A stretch of DNA of 64,000 bases from Lichenicola sp965198575. Its GTDB lineage: Bacteria > Pseudomonadota > Alphaproteobacteria > Acetobacterales > Acetobacteraceae. This document shows, piece after piece, positions 54,218 to 63,572 of this stretch. Both the position numbers and the translations under genes were made by a program. The DNA lies in NCBI RefSeq assembly GCF_965198575.1, contig NZ_OZ240671.1:2852001-2916000 (forward strand). The letters run 5' to 3'. Every line of letters starts with the position of its first letter. Positions within the stretch are counted from its first letter, which is position 1. The notes under the pieces are model-generated. The model saw only the letters and a program-made list of their open reading frames with translations, was not told the origin of the DNA and ran no database searches.

Positions 54218-54844
54218 TCAGACTGCCAGCAGCGCGCCGGTTGCCGTCGGTGTGGACGCGGCACCGAGATGCCGGGCCAGCGCCATCGGGTAGAGCCGGT
54301 GCTCCTGTTCCAGCACCCGGGCCGAGAGCGTATCGGGGGTATCGTCCGCCGCCACCGGGATCGCCGCCTGGCCGATGATCGGGCCCTCATCCATGATCTC
54401 GGTGACCAGGTGCACGGTGCAGCCATGCAGCTTCACCCCGGCTGACAGCGCCCGCTCGTGGGTATGCAGCCCGGGGAAGGCCGGCAGCAGGCTCGGATGG
54501 ATGTTCAGCATCCGGCCCTGCCAGCGCAAAACCAGGAACGGCGTCAGCAGCCGCATGTAGCCGGCGAGGCACACCAGCCCGATCCCCGCCGCCTCGAGTG
54601 CCGCGTCGATCTGCCGCTCATGCGCCTCGCGGTCCCGCCCGTGCGGCCGGTGATCGATCGCCAGCGCCGCAATCCCGGCCTCGGCGGCGGTGCGCAGGCC
54701 GGCCGCATCCGGGTTGTTGCTCAGCACCAGCGCGATCTCGGCCGGAAACCCCGGCGTGCGGGCCGCCTCGATCAGCGCCGTCATGTTGCTGCCGCGGCCG
54801 CTGACCAGCACCGCGACCCGGGTCCGCCCGCTCCCTGAAGACAC
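54218..54844 (-). CDS. purN: Phosphoribosylglycinamide formyltransferase PurN
   Basis: The third step of purine synthesis: transfers a formyl group from 10-formyl-THF to GAR. Motifs in this 208-aa protein are VLVSGRGSNM (phosphate loop), GYMRLLTPFL, NIHPSLLPAFPG with the catalytic Asn/His, and IMDEGPIIGQ. The start is a GTG 3 bp after the purM stop, so it is coupled to the next step in the pathway. The C-terminal 15 residues are low in complexity. Confidence 0.96.
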   Translation of the reverse strand: MSSGSGRTRVAVLVSGRGSNMTALIEAARTPGFPAEIALVLSNNPDAAGLRTAAEAGIAALAIDHRPHGRDREAHERQIDAALEAAGIGLVCLAGYMRLLTPFLVLRWQGRMLNIHPSLLPAFPGLHTHERALSAGVKLHGCTVHLVTEIMDEGPIIGQAAIPVAADDTPDTLSARVLEQEHRLYPMALARHLGAASTPTATGALLAV

Positions 54845-54847
54845 GCC

Positions 54848-55912
54848 TCAGAACGCCGGCATGCTGGCGAAACGCACGCTGGCCGGCGCGTCCGGGCTCG
54901 CTGCTGCCTCGATCCGCCCGATCAGCGTCACGCTCTCGCCGAGCTCCGCCAGCAAGGCACTCGCGCTGGCGACATTGGACACCACCAGCGCCATGCCGAT
55001 CCCGCAATTGAACACCCTGAGCATCTCGTCGGGCGCCACCGGGCCGGTGCGGGCGAGCCAGGGAAACACCGGCGGCATCGGCCAGGCGTCGCCCTCGAGC
55101 ACCGCCACCGTCCCCGCCGGCAGCACCCGCGGCAGGTTGCCCGGCAGCCCGCCGCCGGTGATGTGCGCCGCCGCCCGCAATACCCCCGCACGCACCAGCG
55201 CCATCACCGGGCCGACATAGAGCCGGGTCGGGATCATCAGCGCCTCGCCGAGCGACATCAGCGGCGCGAACGGTGCGGGCGCGTCCCAGCCCATTCCGGT
55301 GGCGGCCACGATGCTGCGCACCAGCGAGAAGCCGTTCGAGTGCACGCCGCTCGAGGACAGCCCGAGGATCACGTCGCCCGGCGACACCAGCTTCGGCAGC
55401 AGCGCGTCACGCTCGGCCGCACCCACCGAGAAGCCGGCCAGGTCGTAATGGCCCGGCGCATACATGCCGGGCATCTCGGCCGTCTCGCCGCCGACCAGCG
55501 CGCAGCCGGACAGCCGGCAGCCCTCGGCGATGCCCTGCACCACGCGTGCGGCGTCTTCCAGGGCAAGCTTGCCGGTGGCGAAATAATCCAGGAAGAACAA
55601 CGGCTCGGCCCCGGCCACGACCAGGTCGTTGACGCACATCGCGACCAGGTCGATGCCCACCGTCTCGTGCCGCCCGCTCTCGATCGCCAGCATCAGCTTG
55701 GTGCCGACGCCGTCGGTGGAGGACACCAGCACCGGATCCAGAAACCCCGCCGCCTTCAGGTCGAACAGCGCGCCGAAGCCGCCGAGGCCGCCCATGGTGC
55801 CGGGACGGTCGGTCGCCTTGGCTGCCGGCTTGATCGCCTCGATCAGCGCGTCGCCGGCCTCAATATCCACCCCGGACCCGCGATACGAGGCTGTGACCGG
55901 TTCCGAACCCAT
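54848..55912 (-). CDS. purM: Phosphoribosylformylglycinamidine cyclo-ligase PurM
   Basis: A 354-aa ATP-dependent enzyme that closes the imidazole ring to give AIR. Conserved features are GGLGGFGALFDL, LVSSTDGVGTKLMLA, FLDYFATGKL, LVGGETAEMPGMY, and LSSSGVHSNGFSLVR. GGAGGGC 6 nt ahead fixes the start at 55912. It begins the purM-purN-yfhO-DUF2142 chain. Upstream on the same strand lies the unknown Ser/Pro-rich gene. Confidence 0.97.
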   Translation of the reverse strand: MGSEPVTASYRGSGVDIEAGDALIEAIKPAAKATDRPGTMGGLGGFGALFDLKAAGFLDPVLVSSTDGVGTKLMLAIESGRHETVGIDLVAMCVNDLVVAGAEPLFFLDYFATGKLALEDAARVVQGIAEGCRLSGCALVGGETAEMPGMYAPGHYDLAGFSVGAAERDALLPKLVSPGDVILGLSSSGVHSNGFSLVRSIVAATGMGWDAPAPFAPLMSLGEALMIPTRLYVGPVMALVRAGVLRAAAHITGGGLPGNLPRVLPAGTVAVLEGDAWPMPPVFPWLARTGPVAPDEMLRVFNCGIGMALVVSNVASASALLAELGESVTLIGRIEAAASPDAPASVRFASMPAF

Positions 55913-56041
55913 GGCGTGCCCTCCGGCGCTGTCGCGACGGCCCGACGATCGGACCATCCGCGCCGGAAACCGAATCGCCGGCGGCGCTGGCGCCCGTTTA
56001 CGGCAGCCGGGCCCGTGAGAAAAGCGATCGGTGGGAACACG

Positions 56042-57340
56042 TCATGTCATGGTGAGCCGGTGGGCGATGGCCAGCCAGCCGGCGGGATCCTGGATGATGT
56101 CGCCGGCGACGTTCCGGGTGCTGGTCTGTACCAGGGCGTCCTCGAACAGCATGAAGACGAGTTCCGAGTTCGGTCCGGCCTGCCTGCCGCGCAGCGGGAT
56201 CTGCGCCTCGATATCTGCCGGCGGCCGCAGCGGGAACTGCGCCAGGTGGCCCTGCTCCTCGTACGCCTTGAAGTGGATGTGCGAGGCCATCGCATTGATG
56301 TAGCCGCCGATCGTCAGGCTGCCGCCGAGCCGGATCGCGGTGGCTCCCGCCAGGATCGACAGGATCTGCTGGTTCTCGAAGCGGGGCAGCAGCGAATGCA
56401 CGATCCGGAAGCCCAGCCGGCCCGCCTTCAGGCCGATCAGGCCGGTGATCCAGGTGTTCACGAGGTCCTGGTCATCCGCGCGCTGCATCGTGCTGAGGCG
56501 CCGCACCAGCATCCAGCTGGCGCGTGTCAGCGTGTAGAGCGCGCCCCCGGCGGCCGGCGCATGGATCAGCGAGTTGAAGGTCCAGCCGAGATCCTGGACG
56601 AAGTGTCCGCCGATCAGCGAGATCGTCGCCGACGTGGCATCGCCGACGCCGCGCGCGCTCGCCCGGCGCAGGTAGTCGACCGTCGCCCGATGATCCGCGG
56701 ACATGTTGCCGTCACGCAACAACGGCCTCGCCTCGTAGTAGGTCTTGAGGAGGGGGTTCACCTCCTTCGCGGCTTCGTCCGGGTTGCGCGCCTTGTAGAT
56801 CTTGTAGGCCTCGTAGGCGCCACCGGCGATCGGCGCGAAGGTCCACCAGGCAACCGGAACGTTCCGGCCGGCGAACGCGGATGCCAGGATTCCGGCGCCG
56901 AGCTCGAGCGCTGCATCCACCGACTTGAACGCATCGACCCGGCTACGCCATTCCCAGAGCGGCAGCCGTGGCGGCATGTCCGGCGCGGCGACGGACGAGC
57001 CGGTCGACCGGGCCGAGTAGAAACTCCCTGTCGGTGACGACGGACGCGACGAGACCGGTGACGACGGGCGCGACGAGGCCGGCGACGACGAGCGCGACGA
57101 GGCGGCCGAGCTGGCGGGGGACGGCGGCAACGGGACCTGCCGCGGCGATGGCGGCCGTGAGGGTGGCGGTGATCCGGAGCGGGCGCTCTGGTAGTCCGAC
57201 GCTGCGGAGCTGGAGGACGGACTTGCCGGCCGGCTGGAAAACACAGTGCCGTGCGGCAGGCCCGCATTGACCTGGGCCGCGATCTCGTCGAGCTCGGGCC
57301 AGGCTCCCGGCATCTGTGCGCCACCGAGTGACTGGCTCAT
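56042..57340 (-). CDS. Unknown protein with Ser/Pro-rich N-terminus
   Basis: A 432-aa protein of no recognised family. Residues about 35-115 are Ser/Pro/Arg-rich and repetitive (SSRPSSPV, SPSSSSAAS, YSARSTGSS); this is a disordered region of a kind seen in secreted effectors and surface proteins. The remainder is folded and largely helical with moderately hydrophobic parts (ILASAFAGRNVPVAWWTF, LIGLKAGRLGFRIVHSLL, ILAGATAIRLGGSLTIGGY) and ends QTSTRNVAGDIIQDPAGWLAIAHRLTMT. There is no signal peptide. GGAGGA 9 nt upstream sets the ATG. It overlaps a tiny upstream ORF by 4 bp and sits between purM and hda. Confidence 0.72.
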   Translation of the reverse strand: MSQSLGGAQMPGAWPELDEIAAQVNAGLPHGTVFSSRPASPSSSSAASDYQSARSGSPPPSRPPSPRQVPLPPSPASSAASSRSSSPASSRPSSPVSSRPSSPTGSFYSARSTGSSVAAPDMPPRLPLWEWRSRVDAFKSVDAALELGAGILASAFAGRNVPVAWWTFAPIAGGAYEAYKIYKARNPDEAAKEVNPLLKTYYEARPLLRDGNMSADHRATVDYLRRASARGVGDATSATISLIGGHFVQDLGWTFNSLIHAPAAGGALYTLTRASWMLVRRLSTMQRADDQDLVNTWITGLIGLKAGRLGFRIVHSLLPRFENQQILSILAGATAIRLGGSLTIGGYINAMASHIHFKAYEEQGHLAQFPLRPPADIEAQIPLRGRQAGPNSELVFMLFEDALVQTSTRNVAGDIIQDPAGWLAIAHRLTMT

Positions 57341-57462
57341 CGTCCGCGTCCTCCGGGTCCGTGCGATCGGTCATCGGCTGGATCGGCATGCCCCATCCGA
57401 TCGGCCAGTTCGCGGTTGCGGCCCGGCAACGGCCGCCGAGACTCCCTGCGTCGATCACGCAT
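57337..57462 (-). CDS. Possible 41-aa Arg-rich small protein
   Basis: A small ORF with an excellent ribosome-binding site (AAGGGAAGGGA, 7 nt before ATG) whose TGA overlaps the ATG of the Ser/Pro-rich gene (ATGA). The product starts MRDRRRESRRPLPGRNRELAD and ends PGGRGR, basic and probably disordered. Its main role may be to couple or tune translation of the larger gene. No homologue is known to me. Confidence 0.45.
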   Translation of the reverse strand: MRDRRRESRRPLPGRNRELADRMGHADPADDRSHGPGGRGR

Positions 57463-57737
57463 CGAACGGTCCCTTCCCTTGCACGCGACCATTCGGCCGC
57501 TTCTTGAACCTCGAGATTGCCACATGGGAAAAGTGCTGGGAACCTGCGGCACTTGCTGTGCTGCAGCATCCGGCGGCAGCGGATGCAGCCAGCCCCGCGC
57601 GCGTCCTGGTGCCAGCGCTACGCGCCTCCTGATGCCGGCGGGGGATCGAAGTGGCGCCGAAGCTGCGCTACATGCTCCTCGGTTCCGGGACGGCGCAGCA
57701 CGCGGCGCGCGGCAGGGCGGGCAGGGGGCGCGTGCCG

Positions 57738-58601
57738 ATGCGGCAGGACGGAGACGGTGCCGCAACCCCGCCCCCAGGCAAGTCCACCGTGCACTCCCTC
57801 CCACGGGAGCCCTCGCCGGACACCCTCCCGCGGCAACCCGCACTCGAGTCTCCCGCCAGGCAGCTGGCCCTGCCGTTCGCGCATCGCCCGCAGTTCGAGC
57901 GTGCCGACTTCCTGGCGGCCGGATCGAACCGGCATGCACTGGCCTGGCTGGCGCCGCGGGCTGATTCCGGCTGGCCGTCGCGTCGGCTGGCGCTATGGGG
58001 CGACGCCGGCAGCGGCAAGACGCATCTGCTGCATGTGTGGGCGCGCGAACATGAGGCACTGCTGCTCCCCGGCACCGCGCTGCGCGACCTGGCCGAGCTG
58101 TTCCAGTCGCCGAACCGGTGGGGCGGCATTGCGGTCGACGATGCCGATGCCAGCCTCGACGAGTCGCGTGCGGACGAGGCGGCGCTGCTGCACCTGCTCA
58201 ACGCGGCGCACGAGACCGGCGTGCCGGTGCTGCTGACCGGCCGCACCCCGCCGGCGCGCTGGCCGGTCACGCTGCCGGACCTGGGCAGCCGGCTGCGTGC
58301 GATCCAGGCAGTCGGGCTCGGACATCCGGAGGACGAGCTGTTGCGGATCCTGCTGATGCGGCTCCTGGTCGAGCGTCAGCTGGCGGTCACCCGTCCGGTG
58401 GTCGACTGGCTGCTGCCCCGCCTGCCACGCACCGCCGGCGCCATGCGCGAGGCCGCCCGTCGACTGGACGAGACCGCCATGGCATTCGGTCGTCGCGTCA
58501 CCCGCCCGCTCGCGGCCGCTGTGCTTGCCGGCATGCTGGCGGGACCCGCCGACGCGGAAACGCTCCCGGATGGCGAGCTGGGGACCGGCTCGCTGCTGTA
58601 G
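57738..58601 (+). CDS. Hda-type DnaA-related ATPase
   Basis: A DnaA-like AAA+ protein of about 287 aa that in relatives promotes hydrolysis of DnaA-bound ATP after initiation. The N-terminal QLALPFAHRP is a clamp-binding-type motif, followed by FLAAGSNRHALAWL, the Walker A WGDAGSGKTHLLHVWA, IAVDDADASL in the Walker B position, and LLTGRTPPARWPVTLPDLGSRL. There is no DnaA DNA-binding domain. The start is uncertain: ATG 57738 or GTG 57651, both behind purine-rich runs; the extra residues are low in complexity. A gene of this type beside purM/purN is common in alphaproteobacteria. Confidence 0.85.
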   Translation: MRQDGDGAATPPPGKSTVHSLPREPSPDTLPRQPALESPARQLALPFAHRPQFERADFLAAGSNRHALAWLAPRADSGWPSRRLALWGDAGSGKTHLLHVWAREHEALLLPGTALRDLAELFQSPNRWGGIAVDDADASLDESRADEAALLHLLNAAHETGVPVLLTGRTPPARWPVTLPDLGSRLRAIQAVGLGHPEDELLRILLMRLLVERQLAVTRPVVDWLLPRLPRTAGAMREAARRLDETAMAFGRRVTRPLAAAVLAGMLAGPADAETLPDGELGTGSLL

Positions 58602-59009
58602 TGGGCGTGAGTTTCCGGCACGGCCGATCAGGTTCCGCCGCCGGAGCGGTCAGGTCAGGACACTACGAAACGTGTCTGACGATCCGCACGGTTGGAATGC
58701 GTGAACCGCTCATCAAACCATCCAGGTCGATACGGACGCATTTCCCGAATCCGGAAAGATGCAGGCCCTGCATGAGGGTTGAGCAGGTCGCAGACGTCGC
58801 ATATCGGCGAAAAAGCGTTAAACCAGGACTTTTCGATCACGTAACCTTTTCACAACCGTTACCGTGCGAATAAGTTACGCTGTGTTTGTCAGGCGAGATG
58901 ATGTGCGCGGGTTATTCCGACCGCTCCATCGTCCCGCCCTCGAAGCACATCGTTTGCCCTATCGTCACCAGGAGCAAAGTCCTTTCAATACGAAACCGGA
59001 GAGACGACC
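58602..59009 (+). promoter_or_regulatory. Leader region of the heme-binding-like gene with GTTAC-type sites
   Basis: No gene was found in these 408 bp. Around 58841-58878 are GTAAC (58841), GTTAC (58858) and GTTAC (58874), spaced 17 and 16 bp, so on one face of the helix. The first two are inverted with respect to each other. The local sequence is richer in A+T than its surroundings, and this is a likely promoter or operator area; no regulator was identified. Confidence 0.35.
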
Positions 59010-60056
59010 ATGACAGTAGCATACATACCCTCGATCCGCAGGAGTGCCAGCTCCGAAGCTGTCGGAGACAAGCTCGGGTTCCTGAGAAACCTCCGTGGAA
59101 CCTGGACCGGCGAAGGCTTCAATCTGGTTGCCCGGCCAGACCGCCAAGGTGAGTCACCTCTGTTTCTCGAGCTCAACCAGACGTTCGAGACGCTGAACTT
59201 CATCCCGATATCCTCTTCGATCCCGAACCGCGGCAATGTTGTCGATGATATCGAGTTGTTTGGGCTGACCTATCAGCAAAAGATAACCGACCTGGTCACC
59301 GGCGGCGCCCTGCACATCGAAGAAGGTATGTGGGTTCATGTGCCGACGCAGGACGTCGACGCCACGCAGAGCGTGTTCCGGCTCGGGACGGTTCCGCATG
59401 GGAACTCGCTGCTGGCGCAAGGCAGCGCGATCAGCCTCGATCCGTTCACCGGGAATCCGTTCAACCCCGACGCCATAACACCCTCGAACACGTCGCCCTT
59501 TGCAGTCGGTGCCACCATACCACTCCCCGGCACACTCTCGGGCTTCGCTCCCTACGACCTGTCGAACTTCACCCCTGCAGCAGTCAATTTCCGCACACCG
59601 GCCGGAGACATACCGGCTCGTCCGTTGCCGACCACGATCCTAGGTGTGCCGATGCAGGACATGGTCCTCGACCCGGTGAAGCTTCTGACCGCAGCGCTGT
59701 CAGACCAGGTGATCGAACACATGGTGGTCATCAATATCGCCACGGTGCCGAGCCTGCTTCAAGAGCAGCCCGAGGGCCAGCCACCGAAGGATATCCTGGC
59801 GGGGCTCAACACAGGCGGGAATATACTGAATATTCCATTTCTTCAAAGCAATGCGGCCGCAGAAACGATGTTCGCGACATTCTGGATCGAGAAGATCCAG
59901 GGACCGACCGAGGATACCGGCTTTCTGCAGCTGCAATACGTCCAGACCGTCTTTCTCAACTTCCCCGTTCTCACGGGGACAGGCGCACCAGGTGCGTCCC
60001 TGAGTTGGCCACACGTCTCCGTGGCGACGCTGCATAAGACCTTTGGCGGAGAGTAG
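59010..60056 (+). CDS. Heme-binding-like (nitrobindin-type) protein
   Basis: A 348-aa protein with an opening LRNLRGTWTGEGFNLVARPD, typical of a lipocalin-like/nitrobindin-type beta-barrel that binds heme or a small hydrophobic ligand. Further parts are LFLELNQTFETLNFIPISS, GGALHIEEGMWVHVP and VPHGNSLLAQGS, then a second half ending with LQYVQTVFLNFP. Relatives are annotated as heme-binding proteins; ligand and role here are unproven. There is no signal peptide, and GGAGAG 8 nt upstream sets the start. The base composition is a little lower in GC than its neighbours. Confidence 0.75.
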   Translation: MTVAYIPSIRRSASSEAVGDKLGFLRNLRGTWTGEGFNLVARPDRQGESPLFLELNQTFETLNFIPISSSIPNRGNVVDDIELFGLTYQQKITDLVTGGALHIEEGMWVHVPTQDVDATQSVFRLGTVPHGNSLLAQGSAISLDPFTGNPFNPDAITPSNTSPFAVGATIPLPGTLSGFAPYDLSNFTPAAVNFRTPAGDIPARPLPTTILGVPMQDMVLDPVKLLTAALSDQVIEHMVVINIATVPSLLQEQPEGQPPKDILAGLNTGGNILNIPFLQSNAAAETMFATFWIEKIQGPTEDTGFLQLQYVQTVFLNFPVLTGTGAPGASLSWPHVSVATLHKTFGGE

Positions 60057-60110
60057 CTCGGACGGCGCGAAGCATCTCGAAGACGGAGCCTGAAGCAGGG
60101 GCGCCGCGTT

Positions 60111-60131
60111 GCGGGCGGAGACGGCCGCCGC
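60111..60131 (+). terminator. Possible hairpin between convergent genes
   Basis: GCGGGCGG and CCGCCGC can pair with one bulge over a 6-nt loop in the 88-bp gap between the heme-binding-like and kinase genes. It lacks a T-run. Confidence 0.3.
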
Positions 60132-60144
60132 GGTTGCCGCCAGC

Positions 60145-63100
60145 CTAGATCACCGCCCCGGTGATCAGCTGCTCGATCCGGCCTGCCAGCGTGTCCATCA
60201 GGAACGGCTTGGTCAGCACATGCATGCCCGGGTCCAGCAGCCCGTCGCCGACCACCGCGGCTTCCGCGTAGCCGGTGATGAACAGCACCTTCAGCCCGGC
60301 CCGGATGGCCCGCCCGGCATCCGCCAGCTGGCGGCCGTTGATCCCGCCGGGAAGCCCGACATCGGTGACCAGCAGGTCGATCCGGGCGTCGGAGCGTAAT
60401 ACCCGCAGCCCGGCAGACCCATCCGCTGCCTCGATCGCGGTGTAGCCCAACTCCTCGAGGGTCTCCACGACCAGCATCCGGATCGCCGCCTCGTCATCCA
60501 CCACCAGCACCGTCTCGCCTCGGCCGGCGCGTCCGACCCCCGCGGTCGTGTCATCATCGTGCGCGGTCCCGGCACGCCCGGTCGCCGCCTCCGGTGCAGC
60601 ATCATCGCCGGGCTCCACGTGCCGGGGCAGGTACAGGCACATGGTGGTGCCCCGCCCAGGCTCGGAATGGATGCAGACCTGGCCGCCGGACTGGCGCGCG
60701 AAACCGTAGATCATCGACAGGCCGAGCCCGGTGCCGGCGCCCAGCGGCTTGGTGGTGAAGAACGGGTCGAACGCGCGGGCGATCACGTCGGGGGTCATGC
60801 CGGTGCCGGTATCGGCCACCGCCATCGAGAGATACGCGCCCGGCGCCATGTCGCGCTGGCGGGCGGTGGCCTCGTCCACCGAGGTGTTGGCGGTCTCGAT
60901 GGTGATGCGGCCGCCATCCGGCATCGCATCGCGGGCGTTGATGCACAAATTCAGCAGCGCGTTCTCGAGCTGGTTCGGGTCGACCCGCGCGGTCCATAGC
61001 TCGGCGCCGGCCACCACCACGATCTCGATCGCCGGCCCGACCGTGCGCCGGATCAGCTCCTCCATGCCGGCGACCAGCCGGTGCAGGCTGGTGGGCTTCG
61101 GATCCAGCGTCTGCCGCCGCGAGAATGCCAGCAGCCGGTGGGTGAGGGCGGCGGCGCGCGTGGCCCCGCTCTGCGCGGCGGCGATGTAGCGCCCGACATC
61201 GCCCAGGCGCCCCTGCGCGATCCTGGTCTCGAGCAGCTCCAGGCTGCCGGTGATGCCGGTCAGCAGGTTGTTGAAGTCGTGCGCCAGGCCGCCGGTCAGC
61301 TGGCCCACCGCTTCCATCTTCTGGCTCTGGTGCAGCCGGTCCTCGGTGAGCCGGAGCGCCTCCGCCGCCGCCTTCTCCGCGGTGATGTCGCGGGCGACGC
61401 AGTAGAGCAGGCCGTCCTCCTGCGCCGCAGCCCAGGACAGCCAGCGATACTGCCCGTCGCGACCCCGGAAGCGGTTCTCGAACGCGAAGGTGCGGTGGCC
61501 CGCCGCCAGCCGGCTGACCTCGGTCCTGGTGGCGACATGGTCGTCCGGATGCTCCAGCCATTCCGAGCTGCGGCCGATGATGTCGGCATCGTCCCAGCCC
61601 AGCAGCGCGTTCCAGGCCGGATTGATGCTGGCCCAGCGACCCTGGCTGTCCGCCACCCCAAGCAGGTCCTGGCTCACCCGCCAGATCCGGTCGCGCTCGC
61701 GGGTGCGCTCCGCCACCTGGTGTTCCAGCATCGTCGCCAGGTCACGCAGGCGCTGCTCCGCCCGCCTGCGCTCGATCGCCGCCCGCGTGCGCTCCGCCAC
61801 GTCGCGCACGAAGCCGAGCTCGTCGCCGGTCCATGCCCGTGGCGTCGCATGGTTGATGTAGAACAGAGCCACCAGCCGGCCCTGCTCGATCAGCGGCAGG
61901 TTCACCAGCGCCTGGATGCCGAGCGCCAGGAGTGCCGCCTGGGTATCCGCGGTGCGCGGATCGAGCGCGATGGCGTCGATGGCGACGGTCTCGCCGCGGC
62001 CCAGATCCTCGAAATAGCGACCGTAATGGCGCAGCAGGTGGGTTCCGGCGACGCTCGCCGTGCCGGGCGCGGTCCAGTCGCGTTCGATCACCACGGCATG
62101 CCCATGCGGATCGAGCGTGCCGTAGCCTGCCCGGTCGACGCCGAGCGCGCGGCCCATGATCTCGGCGGCGACGAACGCCATCCGCGCCGGATCCTCGAGC
62201 TCGCGCATGCGGTCGCCGAGCTCCAGCAAAGCAGCCCGGCGGGCATCGGCACGCCTGGTTTCGCGCAGGTCGCGGGTGACGGTGCCGTAGCCGGTGAGGG
62301 TGCCCTGCACGTCGCGCAGCGGAAAGATCGTGCACAGCACCGGGATCGCCTCGCCGGTCCGGGCCTGGCGGAACCGCAGCTCGCCCTCCCAGTGATGCCG
62401 CTCCTGCACCGTGGGCAGCACCAGCTCGGCCACGGCGGCCTGGTCGTCCGGAAGGACGACATCGAGCATGCCGAGCTCCGCCAGCGGGGTGTCGTCGTCC
62501 AGCCCGACCAGGTTGCGGCCGGCCGGGTTGACGAACAGCATCCGCCCCTCGGGGCTGGCGATGCCGATGAAGTCGGTGGACTGCTCGACCAGCCCGACCA
62601 GGTTGCCGATATCGGCATCCGCCTGCTTGCGCTCGGTGATGTCGCGCGACACCACAAGCAGCTTCTCCGGGCGCCCGTCCGCATCGAGGATCGGCGTGAC
62701 CTGCACGTCCCACCAGCGCGGATTGCCGGCCATGGTGTTGGCCATGCCCTCGAAATGGCCGGCACCCCCCTGCCGTGCCGCCGCCAGCGCAGCGTTGGCA
62801 GCAGCGTTGCCGGCGCCCTGCCAGAAGCTCGGCCAGGGACAGCCGATGATCGCGCCGACATCCCCGACCTCCATCACCCGTTGCCCGGCATCGCTCATGA
62901 AGAGCAGCCTGGCATCGAGATCGAGCACCTTGATGCAGTCGGGCGAGGCCGCCAGGACGCGGTTCAGGAACTCCGCATCGGAATGCTGCCGGTCCAGGGC
63001 GAGACGCTGCGCGGTGCGATCGCGCAGGATCTTGAGGAAGCCGATATGCACGCCGTCCGGATCGCGCAACGGCATCATTTCGCCGTTGCCCCAGAAGCGG

Positions 63101-63474
63101 CGGCCATCCTGGCGCATGTGCCAGCGCTCGTCGGGGGCGTTCCCGTGTTGCAGCGACTGCATCATCTCCTGGTGCGGACCGCCGTCGGCGCGATCCTCCG
63201 GGGTGAAGATGCGCTCCACGCTGGTTCCCAGCATCTCCTGCTCGGACCAGCCGAACACCCGCTCGGCGCCGGTGTTCCAGTCGGTGATGAGCCCGGCACG
63301 ATCGGTGGCGATGATGGCGAAATCGGTGGCGCTGGCCAGGATCGCCCGGTAGCGCGCCGCGTGGTCCGCCACCGGCGGGTCCGCCATCGGCGTGGCGGAC
63401 GACGAGCCGGATGCCCTCGAGGTCAGCGACGGCCCGGAAGCGACGGAAAGATCGTGATCGGGAGACATGGTCAT
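60145..63474 (-). CDS. Multi-PAS hybrid sensor histidine kinase
   Basis: A soluble 1109-aa kinase. In order it shows three PAS domains (about residues 40-155, 165-280 and 290-405; WNTGAERVFGWSEQEM, ILDADGRPEKLLVVSRDIT, VLCTIFPLRDVQGTLTGYGTVTRDL), a GAF domain (about 410-570; GIQALVNLPLIEQGRLVALFYI), a further PAS (about 600-710; INPAWNALLGWDDADIIGRS), HisKA with the phosphorylated His in GGLAHDFNNLLTG, and HATPase with NLCINARDAMPDGG and GTGLGLSMIYGF. A receiver domain closes it (VLVVDDEAA, LVTDVGLPG, LTKPF). No membrane segment is present, so it senses an internal signal. The partner regulator is unknown. ATGs at 63474 and 63468 are both possible. Confidence 0.93.
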   Translation of the reverse strand: MTMSPDHDLSVASGPSLTSRASGSSSATPMADPPVADHAARYRAILASATDFAIIATDRAGLITDWNTGAERVFGWSEQEMLGTSVERIFTPEDRADGGPHQEMMQSLQHGNAPDERWHMRQDGRRFWGNGEMMPLRDPDGVHIGFLKILRDRTAQRLALDRQHSDAEFLNRVLAASPDCIKVLDLDARLLFMSDAGQRVMEVGDVGAIIGCPWPSFWQGAGNAAANAALAAARQGGAGHFEGMANTMAGNPRWWDVQVTPILDADGRPEKLLVVSRDITERKQADADIGNLVGLVEQSTDFIGIASPEGRMLFVNPAGRNLVGLDDDTPLAELGMLDVVLPDDQAAVAELVLPTVQERHHWEGELRFRQARTGEAIPVLCTIFPLRDVQGTLTGYGTVTRDLRETRRADARRAALLELGDRMRELEDPARMAFVAAEIMGRALGVDRAGYGTLDPHGHAVVIERDWTAPGTASVAGTHLLRHYGRYFEDLGRGETVAIDAIALDPRTADTQAALLALGIQALVNLPLIEQGRLVALFYINHATPRAWTGDELGFVRDVAERTRAAIERRRAEQRLRDLATMLEHQVAERTRERDRIWRVSQDLLGVADSQGRWASINPAWNALLGWDDADIIGRSSEWLEHPDDHVATRTEVSRLAAGHRTFAFENRFRGRDGQYRWLSWAAAQEDGLLYCVARDITAEKAAAEALRLTEDRLHQSQKMEAVGQLTGGLAHDFNNLLTGITGSLELLETRIAQGRLGDVGRYIAAAQSGATRAAALTHRLLAFSRRQTLDPKPTSLHRLVAGMEELIRRTVGPAIEIVVVAGAELWTARVDPNQLENALLNLCINARDAMPDGGRITIETANTSVDEATARQRDMAPGAYLSMAVADTGTGMTPDVIARAFDPFFTTKPLGAGTGLGLSMIYGFARQSGGQVCIHSEPGRGTTMCLYLPRHVEPGDDAAPEAATGRAGTAHDDDTTAGVGRAGRGETVLVVDDEAAIRMLVVETLEELGYTAIEAADGSAGLRVLRSDARIDLLVTDVGLPGGINGRQLADAGRAIRAGLKVLFITGYAEAAVVGDGLLDPGMHVLTKPFLMDTLAGRIEQLITGAVI

Positions 63475-63572
63475 CCGATTAGCAACCGGCCATGCTCACG
63501 TCACGAGACAACCTGCCCGGGGACGCCCGCCGCGGGATCACGTTTCCGCCCGTGCGGGATCGGGTCGGCCTC

